DNA of 64,000 bases from CAVSMC01 sp963798655. GTDB lineage: Bacteria; Pseudomonadota; Gammaproteobacteria; Burkholderiales; Casimicrobiaceae. Position numbers and translations under genes: made by a program. Where the stretch lies: contig CAWCUH010000004.1 of the NCBI GenBank assembly GCA_963798655.1, positions 62,001 through 126,000 of the forward strand, in the 5' to 3' direction. Below the pieces are notes generated by a model. It saw only the letters and a program-made list of their open reading frames with translations, was not told the origin of the DNA and did no database searches. Positions 44,103 to 51,831 of the stretch are shown here, in pieces; within the stretch, counting starts at the first letter, position 1, and every line of letters starts with the position of its first letter.

Positions 44103-44254
44103 TAATTCGCTCAACAGCGGCGAGCAGCGCGCAAGCCGCGAACTACCGGGAACGTTCGTGCAATCGAACAAGAATGGCCGCATCGTAACATTCCCGAGCG
44201 AAGCACCTTTCGAGCAACGTTCTCACATCGAGGTTTTGGACTATGGCATTTACC

Positions 44255-44749
44255 TCAAAACCCTTTCTTGTTCAAGCAAACGCAGCCGTTCGCTCTACCT
44301 GGTATCTTTGCGCAACCCCAACTCGTCTTGAAGCACACGCCGGCCCTGTCCAGATCGTTGCAATCCTTCTTACCTTGGCACTCGCAAAACAAATCGCCGC
44401 AAGTTGCGGAGGAAGTACCGGCGTCGAGTGACGGGCCAAAATACAGGTCGCTCAAATCACTAAATGACCCCAACAGAAATTTCCTGCCAGTCATTCCTAG
44501 CTTCCTTGCCAGATCACCCATCGGCATATCGCCCGGGGGAAGAAGAACCCGTACACGGCGGTAATCAATGTCGTCAGCCACGTCGTACACTGTTCCGGTA
44601 AGCGTTAAGTTTATGACCAAAGGTTTGTCGGCCGGATGGCTCGCTAGTGTCTGAGGCGTTAGTTCAACCTGTTGGATTGGCTCCTTCTGTTGCGTCGTAG
44701 CGCAGCCGAACAATGAGAAAAGCGTCGCTGCGAAGATGATCTTTTTCAT
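44255..44749 (-). CDS. Cys-rich putative lipoprotein, unknown function
   Basis: A 164-residue protein with a lipoprotein signal (IIFAATLFSLFGCATT). The middle has the moderately conserved-looking VRVLLPPGDMPMGDLARKLG. The last 50 residues hold eight cysteines (CGDLFCECQGKKDC, VCF, GCAK, GCVCLNK), which suggests disulfides or a metal site outside the inner membrane. I recognise no family. It lies just downstream of a di-heme peroxidase-like gene, on the same strand. Confidence 0.7.
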   Translation of the reverse strand: MKKIIFAATLFSLFGCATTQQKEPIQQVELTPQTLASHPADKPLVINLTLTGTVYDVADDIDYRRVRVLLPPGDMPMGDLARKLGMTGRKFLLGSFSDLSDLYFGPSLDAGTSSATCGDLFCECQGKKDCNDLDRAGVCFKTSWGCAKIPGRANGCVCLNKKGF

Positions 44750-44871
44750 TGGTCGAACCTTTCTGCCGTAGTCGGCTGATTGTTTACTGTTCACCTCGAT
44801 ATTTTTGCCTGCATCGCCTGCACCGCCGCCTCCGGAACGGTGCCGTGCAGCCTGCGATTGACTATGCGCTC

Positions 44872-46314
44872 TCACAGCGTGAGCAAGAAGGCAATCAGGT
44901 CGTCTTCCTCATCGTCGGTCAGACCAATGCTGAACCGCTCGTTGTAAAGGTCGACTACGGCCCTCAGATTCTTGGCAAAGCCGTTGTGGAAGTACGGTTC
45001 ACGCGACGCAAGCGCGCGGAGGATCGGCCCCTTGAAGCGGCCGATGTCCTTCCACTTACCAGTAACGAGCGCGCGTCCCGGATCCGTCGTCCGGACCACT
45101 TCCAACGTTTGCTTGTTGCGCAGCGTGTACAGCGGTAGATCCGGCGTGCGGCGCACGGCGTCGGTCAAGCCGATGTCCAGCGGTGCCGGAATCGAGTGAT
45201 TACCTGCGTTCGGAGCGTCGTGACACGTGGTACACGTGCCTAACAGGTGCGCAACGTTGAGGTCGTCGTTCAATCCTTTGACGCCCATGATCTGGATTGG
45301 CTTGGTGTTGAACAGCGTCTGGCCGCGGGCGACCGCCCGGCGCGCCTCGCTGAGATCGCGATTGTCACCGCCGGGATGCCCCGTGTTCCAAGCGTCGTAG
45401 AGCCTGAAAACGTTCGGATCGAATACTGCACCCGTGAGGTAGTCGCCGGAGACCACGTCGTAGATCCCGAAGTGAAAGTCCCGGCTCATGAGATGCCTCG
45501 GGCCACCGAGCGCCCCATGCGCGGACAAGTGTCCGGCCTCGTCATCAACAATCTGCGCAGTGAATAGTCCCGTCTCGAAGGCCACGATCACCTCGCGCTG
45601 ATCATTCGTCAGCGCGAGCAGGGCCTGTGCGCGGCCTGTCGTTGCGGTGTTCGACTGGTCAGACAGGTCAAAGTGAATTGAAGCGAAACAGTTGGTCGTC
45701 CCAAGGATGCAATCGGTCGAATTGGAATCCTTGAACGTTTCGCGTCCGTCCCACATGACGGTGCTCAAGAATTTGAGATTGGTCGTCGGCAACAGCCGCC
45801 TGAACAACGAGAGCTCGTTGGCGCTCGCAAAGCCGTAGGGATCGTCCACCTCGACCAGGTCGAATTCCGCATTGGCCGGGATGCCGATCCCCACCCGAAT
45901 GAGTCCCTTCTTGAGCAGCATGCTGTAGGCCTGGCGCCGCGCACGGACCGTCGACACGTCGGCAACCGGCGAGGTGGAGCCGTCGTTCGTGCGGAAAATC
46001 GGATCGGTTCCACCGGTCGCCTCGAAGCGCGCGCGGATGCTGGCCGGGTTGACCGTCCAGCCATCGCTCGCTTGGTGGCAACTGCCGCAGCTGCGTCCAT
46101 TAGTACCTAAGCTCTGGAAAAACGGACCCGTGAGGTCAATCGACCCCGCGGTGGAGATACTGGCCGCAAGACCACTGCGATTGGGGAACGAAAGCATATT
46201 CGGCGCCTGGGTCCTTTCCAGCTGTGTGCGCTCGTCCGCGACCCCAGGGATGCTGAACGCGAACAGACTCGCCAACAATATTCGCAGATAGCGACTCGGA
46301 CATGGAACGTTCAT
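44872..46314 (-). CDS. Di-heme cytochrome c peroxidase/MauG-like protein
   Basis: A 480-residue exported protein with two c-type heme sites, CGSCH (residues 76-80) and CTTCH (361-365), the layout of the bacterial CcpA/MauG superfamily. The C-terminal FKGPILRALASREPYFHNG is a strong family motif. Start at 46314, with GGGAGGA about 8 bases upstream. It would act in the periplasm on peroxide or as an oxidative modifier of a partner. The downstream Cys-rich lipoprotein could be that partner, but this is inferred only from adjacency. Confidence 0.88.
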   Translation of the reverse strand: MNVPCPSRYLRILLASLFAFSIPGVADERTQLERTQAPNMLSFPNRSGLAASISTAGSIDLTGPFFQSLGTNGRSCGSCHQASDGWTVNPASIRARFEATGGTDPIFRTNDGSTSPVADVSTVRARRQAYSMLLKKGLIRVGIGIPANAEFDLVEVDDPYGFASANELSLFRRLLPTTNLKFLSTVMWDGRETFKDSNSTDCILGTTNCFASIHFDLSDQSNTATTGRAQALLALTNDQREVIVAFETGLFTAQIVDDEAGHLSAHGALGGPRHLMSRDFHFGIYDVVSGDYLTGAVFDPNVFRLYDAWNTGHPGGDNRDLSEARRAVARGQTLFNTKPIQIMGVKGLNDDLNVAHLLGTCTTCHDAPNAGNHSIPAPLDIGLTDAVRRTPDLPLYTLRNKQTLEVVRTTDPGRALVTGKWKDIGRFKGPILRALASREPYFHNGFAKNLRAVVDLYNERFSIGLTDDEEDDLIAFLLTL

Positions 46315-46537
46315 GCTGGATCCTCCCTGTGTAGGTCGATCGGGCATTTCCTGTCGATGTTGCGACGTGAACGACCCACCACCGGCAACGACCTTCTGAT
46401 TGCCATATCGGAAACGCCGGGGACAAGACGACAGAAAATGCGAATGATTCGCGGATCCGATCGACTTACTGAGAATTACCTAAATGAGTGACAACCGTTC
46501 GCTATGCTGACCTTGCCTCGATTCGACGTACACCAGG

Positions 46538-47401
46538 CTATGCAGCCATGAGTCGTGATTCTATGCGTGCCGGGATCTGATACCCGATCGACGAGTGGAA
46601 GCGTCGATGATTGTAGAAGCCTTCGATCCAGTCAACGATGTCGAGACGCGCCTGAGCGCGGGTTGCATATCGAAGTTGATAGACGCGTTCGACTTTCAAC
46701 GTCTTGAAGAAGCTCTCCATCGGCGCATTGTCCCAGCAATTGGCCTTGCGGCTCATCGACTGCAGCATCCGGAAATCGGCAATCAGCTTGCGGTAGCGGA
46801 CACTCGCGTACTGGGTGCCACGGTCGGAATGCATGATCAGTCCCGCCCCCGGTTTACGTCGCCAATAGGCCGCCTGCAGCGCTTGGCAGACCAGCTCCGC
46901 ATGCAGTCGCGCGCTCATCGACCAGCCGACAATGCGGCGGCTGGACAAGTCCATCACGACAGCGAGATACAACCAGCCCTCGACCGTGCTGATGTAGGTG
47001 ATGTCAGAAACCCAGGCGCGATTGATGTTCCAACGGTCAAAGCGGCGATCGAGAACGTTTGGTGCCAGCGGCTGGCGATGATTGGAATCGGTCGTCACCC
47101 GATAGGGGCGCTTGTAGACCGGACGCAGCGCTTGTCGTTGCAGGCTGCGACGCACCCGCTCTGGGCCCACGCGCAGACCCTGCTCATGCAGCCCGCGCAC
47201 GATGCGCGGACGCCCATAGCTGCCTTTGCTCGCCGCGTGCATCGCCGCCACCTGCGCATCGAGCTGCGCATTGGCCTGCGCACGCGCACTCGGCGGGCGC
47301 CGCCGCCATTGCAGATAGCCGCTACGCGACACCGCCAGCAGCCGGCACATCCTGCTAACCGCGTAGTCGTCGCGATGCTGCTCGATCCAGGCGTATCTCA
47401 C
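46538..47401 (-). CDS. IS3 OrfB transposase
   Basis: A 287-residue rve-type DDE integrase. Catalytic residues: Asp in AWVSDITYIST, Asp in LIMHSDRGTQYAS, Glu in NAPMESFFKTLK. N-terminal HTH_21 region GSYGRPRIVRGLHEQGLRV. It is made as an OrfAB fusion by frameshifting near its start. Confidence 0.93.
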   Translation of the reverse strand: MRYAWIEQHRDDYAVSRMCRLLAVSRSGYLQWRRRPPSARAQANAQLDAQVAAMHAASKGSYGRPRIVRGLHEQGLRVGPERVRRSLQRQALRPVYKRPYRVTTDSNHRQPLAPNVLDRRFDRWNINRAWVSDITYISTVEGWLYLAVVMDLSSRRIVGWSMSARLHAELVCQALQAAYWRRKPGAGLIMHSDRGTQYASVRYRKLIADFRMLQSMSRKANCWDNAPMESFFKTLKVERVYQLRYATRAQARLDIVDWIEGFYNHRRFHSSIGYQIPARIESRLMAA

Positions 47402-47715
47402 CGCGACTCCTTCGCGAAATACGCCGCCGCTTTTTTTACGATCTCCAGATCCAGCTTGGCACTGGCCAGTTCACGCCGAAGCCGCGCATTCTCGGCCTCC
47501 AGCTCCGACACCGGACGCTTCACCGGTGCCGCCGTGCCCGCGGTCGGGGCCGATGCCCCTTCTCGACTTCGTCGAACCCAATTCGTTATGGTCGACTGCG
47601 GAATGCCCAACCGCTTCGCCGCGGCGTTGCCACCGATCGACAGCGCCAATCTGACCGCCTCAGTCTTGAACTCTTCCGTGTACCGCCGATTCGGAACTGA
47701 CTCCTTCCTTCCCAT
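47398..47715 (-). CDS. IS3 OrfA
   Basis: A 105-residue helix-turn-helix protein (RYTEEFKTEAVRLALSIGGN, then AAAKRLGIPQSTITNWVRR) with a C-terminal leucine zipper (ELEAENARLRRELASAKLDL). A run of seven A before its end is the slippery site for OrfAB. Confidence 0.93.
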   Translation of the reverse strand: MGRKESVPNRRYTEEFKTEAVRLALSIGGNAAAKRLGIPQSTITNWVRRSREGASAPTAGTAAPVKRPVSELEAENARLRRELASAKLDLEIVKKAAAYFAKESR

Positions 47716-47778
47716 CTCGCCCTCCGTCCATCAGAACGTTACCAACATTCTGATGTACGTGAAACCGGGGCAGGGTCA

Positions 47779-48321
47779 GGCGTACAGCGTGTGAATGTCG
47801 GCCAGCGCGCCATCGGCACCCAGCAAGTCGCCCAGCGCGCTGCGCTCAAACCAGTGCCGATGCAATCGCCATTCGCTGCCCGGCGACAGCAACCGATACG
47901 CCACCAGCACCAACAGCACTTGATCGAAGCGCGTACCTTTGCGCGATGGTGCCAGCCGCGCCGCCCAGAATTCATCGAGGCCAAGCTGCTGCCACAGCTT
48001 CAACACCAGCCAGCAGGCACCCCACTGTCGCGGCCGCTCAAGGCGCAGCTGCGCAAGCTTCAGGCGCACAATCGAATCGTCGCCAACGACCCCCTCGCAA
48101 CGATCCTCCGGAAACAGCGCCAGCGTACGTGCCGCTCGCGTCGTCTCGTCCAGCACCTCAATCGAGCGGCGCCACGCGAGCTCCTGCGAGGAGTTGATCT
48201 CGCCCAGATACAACACGTGCCGTTGCAGCACGCGTCCACCGCTGGCGCGGCGATTCTCCACCACGCTGAAGTAGCGGTGCTCCTTGCCGTCCTTCTTGCG
48301 AGTCGTCGCGCGCAGAAACAT
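47779..48321 (-). pseudogene. IS1634-family transposase, N-terminal fragment
   Basis: The first 180 residues of an IS1634-type transposase (MFLRATTRKKDGKEHRYFSV, VENRRASGGRVLQRHVLYLG, SRKGTRFDQVLLVLVAYRLL). The remaining two-thirds are replaced by the IS3 that ends at 47778, whose last bases provide the stop. Confidence 0.85.
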
Positions 48322-48519
48322 CTCGGCGCCCGATTATCCACATAACTTCGCCGCCCGCCATAGGCAAGGTCTTCACTACAGCCAGTTCCGTAACAACCCG
48401 CGGCACCGCACTCAGAAAAACCAATCGCTTACGCTACGCGACGATCTGAGTAATCGCGGAAATCGACGCGAATCCGCCAAGTTGGGTTAGTCGAAATGGA
48501 CAGACTTCGAGGCGCACGA

Positions 48520-49312
48520 ATGGCTACGAAACGGTACAAACGGGACTTCAAGAAACTGGAAGGTCGGCGGCGGCGCGGTATGCGCATGCTGGCACGCGGA
48601 GTGGTGCAAGCGGAGGTGGCGCGCAGCTGCGAGGTCAGTCGCCAGACGGTATCGCGGTGGGCGCAGATGGTGGCCGACGACGCCCAGGCTTGGCGGCGCC
48701 AACCGTTGGGGCGCCCCGCAGCCATGAGCGCAGCCGAACGAGCCAAGCTCAACAAGATGTTGGTCGCTGGCGCGTTGGCCAACGGCTTTCCGACCGAGCT
48801 GTGGACCTTGGCGCGCATCGGCAAACTCATCAAGCGGGAATTTAGCCACTCGTTCAGCTCGGTGCACATCTGGCGGGTCATTCGCGCTCTCGGCTTCTCA
48901 AGTCAACGGCCGACCGGGCGGGCAATCCAACGCGACGAGGCGGCGATCTTGACCTGGAAGACCAAGCGTTGGCCGGCGCTAAAAAAAACGCCAGACGTCA
49001 GGGAAGAACCATTGTCTTCATCGACGAATCGGGATTGAGCGAGCGACCCACACGGGTCAAGACTTGGGCTCGCAAGGGCTGCGCGCCAATCCTGCAGTAC
49101 AGCTTCAATTGGAAGCAGCTGTCGTTGATCGCCGGCGCCACGTTCTGGCGCATCTACTTCCGCTTCTTCAACGGCGCCATCAAGGGCTTGCAGCTTGTTG
49201 AATTCCTGCACGCGCTGCAGGTGCAGATCAAAGGCAAGCTGCTGATCATCTGGGATGGTTTGCCGGCGCATCGCAGCCGCGTGGTGCGCGACTACGTCGA
49301 GTCGCTCGACGG
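48520..49312 (+). pseudogene. IS630-family transposase, N-terminal part (interrupted)
   Basis: The first frame has a helix-turn-helix (EVARSCEVSRQTVSRWAQMV). After a run of eight A at about 48982 the second frame carries the DDE core (GRTIVFIDESGLSERPTRVK, LLIIWDGLPAHRSR). At GACGG (49308-49312) the gene is broken by inserted DNA; the missing C-terminus is found at 51529. An in-frame ATG lies upstream at 48496. Confidence 0.85.
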
Positions 49313-49838
49313 CCAGCCGCGCGGGCGCATCGTCGATGCGGTATCGATTCGACAACGTCCCGGAGAAGTTGAAGACCGCGCGATTCCTGGACACTGGGAG
49401 GGCGATTTGCTGAGCGGCTCGAATAACACGCACATCGCCACTCTCGTTGAGCGCCATTCCCGCTTCACGATGCTCGTGAAGCTCGAAGGCAAGGACACTG
49501 CAAGAGTCGTCACCGCGTTGAGTAAGCAGGTGCGCAAGCTGCCTTCCGAGCTGCGGCGATCATTAACGTGGGATCGTGGAATGGAAATGGCAGAGCACAA
49601 GAGATTCACGATCGCCACTGACGTAAAGGTGTATTTCTGCGATCCTCAAAGCCCTTGGCAGCGCGGTACAAACGAGAATACCAATCGCCTGCTGCGCCAG
49701 TACTTCCCGAAAGGCACCAATCTCTCTGGATACTCCCAATCCGACCTGAATAAGATCGCGCTACGATTGAATCAGCGCCCGCGCAAGACGTTGGGATTTC
49801 ACACGCCCGCAGATAAACTCCTGGTGGTGTTGCAGTGA
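49313..49838 (+). pseudogene. IS30-family transposase, C-terminal fragment
   Basis: Begins within the IS630 frame and reads VSIRQRPGEVEDRAIPGHWE, then GDLLSGSNNTHIATLVERHS, CDPQSPWQRGTNENTNRLLR and FHTPADKL, the catalytic half of IS30 transposases. It is in frame with the IS630 N-terminus, so a chimeric IS630-IS30 protein could be made. The IS30 5' half is missing. Confidence 0.87.
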
Positions 49839-49866
49839 TCGGTTGAACCCACCGCCGCTTTTTTTA

Positions 49867-51180
49867 GCCTCTGTTGAAATCTGAGTGGGTAGACTCAGGG
49901 ACCTTGTCGTAATTCCGGAGGGTTGACGGGGATGACCGAGAAGCTCTTCGAAACGGCGTTGGGTATCGGAGCGCCGTGGTTTGTGGCCGGTGCAGATTTC
50001 AATGCGCAGGCGCGCACGTTGGCGATCCAAGTGGATTTCCGGCCAGGCAGTCGGTTCAACCATCCGGAGGTTGCCGGCGAGCACCCGGTGCATGACACGC
50101 AGCTCAAGCGCTATCGCCATCTGAACTTCTTCCAGCACGAATGCGTTCTCGAGGTTCGGGTGCCGCGGGTGAAGCTGCCCGATGGTTCGGTGCGGCTGAT
50201 CGAGCCGCCGTGGGCCGGCAAGCTCAGCGGGTTCACGCTGCTGTTTGAGGCCCTGGTGCTGTGCCTGTGCCGGGAGATGCCCTTCGCGGCGGTGGCGCGG
50301 CTGGTCGGTGAGAGCTGGCACCGGGTGGCGGCGATTGCCGAGCGCTACGTGGCGCTGGCGCTGGCCGAGGCGGATTACTCCACGGTGCGGGAGCTGGCGA
50401 TCGACGAGACCTCCAAGGCCCGCGGGCACGACTACGTGACCATTGCGGCGGATACCGCACGCCGTGCCGTGATCTTCGTGACCGAGACCCGCGAAGCGGC
50501 GGCCATTGAACGCCTGGCAGCGGATCTGGCCGCGCATGGGGGTGAGCCCCAGGCCATCGGTGCCGTCAGCATCGACATGTCGCCGGCCTATATCAAAGGC
50601 GTGGCCGAACACCTCCCGAACGCGAGCGTGACCTTCGACAAGTTTCACGTGATTGCGCATGCCTCACACGCCCTGGATCTGACCCGGCGCGCCGAGCAGA
50701 AGCGCGATCCGAGCTCAAGGGGCTGCGTTGGACGCTGCTCAAAGACCGCCGCAGGCTCAGCGACGCGCGCCAAGCCGACCTCGAGGCGTTGCTCGCGAAC
50801 TTGACGACGAAACGCACGGCGCGCGCCTGGCAGTATCGGGAAGACCTGCGTGAGATTCTCAACCGCAAGCAGATCAACGTCGTGCGTGAGATGCTCCGGC
50901 AATGGTGCACGAACGTCATGCGCTCGAAGGTCGAGCCGATGAAGGCGCTCGCCCAGATGATCCGCAACCATCTGGAGGGCATCGTCGCCTGGGCGCGAAC
51001 TCGCATGACCAACGGCTTCCTGGAGGCGCTGAACGGGCTGTTCCAAGCCGCCAAACGCAAAGCACGCGGTTACCGACGGCTGTCGACGATCCGAACGGTG
51101 ATCTTCCTCATCGCCGGAAAGCTCGACTTCCGAGTGTTCAATCCGCATGCAGCCTAACCCACTCGGAATTCAATAGAGCC
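49867..51180 (+). mobile_element. ISL3-family insertion sequence
   Basis: 1314 bp. Ends GCCTCTGTTGAAATCTGAG and, inward from the right, GGCTCTATTGAATTCCGAG. Flanked by TTTTTTTA (49859-49866) and TCTTTTTA (51181-51188), an 8-bp duplication with one change. It landed in the poly-A slippery stretch of an IS3 copy. Confidence 0.87.
49932..51157 (+). pseudogene. ISL3 transposase, single frameshift
   Basis: The first frame (from ATG 49932) covers the zinc-ribbon-like start and DDE core (ELAIDETSKARGHDYVTIAA, VSIDMSPAYIKGVAEHLPNA). At about 50709 one base is missing, and the reading continues in another frame (ELKGLRWTLLKDR, then MTNGFLEALNGLFQAAKRKA). Restoring a G there rebuilds a normal ISL3 transposase of about 408 residues. 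Confidence 0.85.
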
Positions 51181-51528
51181 TCTTTTTACGATCTCCAGAT
51201 CAAGCTTCGCACTGGCCAACTCGCGGCGCAGCCGCGCATTCTCCGCTTCCAGCTCCGAAACGGGACGCTTCGCCGCTACCGCCGCGCCTGCGTCCGCAGC
51301 CGGCGACTGTTCACGACACTGGCGAACCCAATTCGTCATGGTTGACTGCGGAATCCCCAACCGTTTGGCTGCCGCATTGCCACCCGTCGACAGCGCCAAC
51401 CTGACCGCCTCGATCTTGAACTCCTCGGTGTATCGTCGATTCGGAACCGATTCCTTCTTTCCCATCTCGCCCTCCGTTCATCAGAAAGTTACCAATATTC
51501 TGATGTACGTGAAACCGGGGCAGGGTCA
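51181..51528 (-). pseudogene. IS3 copy 2, OrfA plus right end only
   Basis: OrfA (start 51465) is close to that at 47398 (RYTEEFKIEAVRLALSTGGN, SELEAENARLRRELASAKLD) but is cut at its slippery site by the ISL3. The right inverted end (TGACCCTGCCCCGG inward from 51528) is intact. OrfB is absent; a dozen or so bases of its side may remain at about 49849-49866. Confidence 0.87.
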
Positions 51529-51770
51529 GACGGATCGCCATGGAGCGCCTGCCCGGCTACGCGCCGGAGCTCAATCCGGTCGAGTATCTGTTCGGCTATG
51601 CCAAGCAGCGTGAGCTGGCCAATCTGTGTCTGGGACACCATCGCCGAAGTCAGACGCTACGCCACTCGGCGACTCAGATCCATGCAACACCGTCCCGCAT
51701 TGATCCGCGCGTTCTGGAAGCAGGCCGAGTTGCCGATCTGATGTCATGTATTTACGTAAAGCTCAGTAGG
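51529..51770 (+). pseudogene. IS630 transposase, C-terminal part (other half of 48520)
   Basis: Begins GACGG, repeating 49308-49312, then RIAMERLPGYAPELNPVEYL with the catalytic Glu, FGYAKQRELANLC and further sequence to the end of the element. Joined to 48520-49312 it would rebuild an IS630 transposase. Confidence 0.83.
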
Positions 51771-51831
51771 GCGTGCCTGTAGGGTCGAATCCGGCGCCGC
51801 GCTGTGCGCGGGACGCCTCGAACCCCGAGGG

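Larger units (their letters stand above)
46508..47778 (-). mobile_element. IS3-family insertion sequence (copy 1, complete)
   Basis: 1271 bp. Inverted ends TGACCTTGCCTCGATTC (46508) and, inward from 47778, TGACCCTGCCCCGGTTTC; about 29 bp each. It interrupts an IS1634 gene on the right. No clear target duplication. A truncated relative lies at 51181-51528. Confidence 0.88.
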
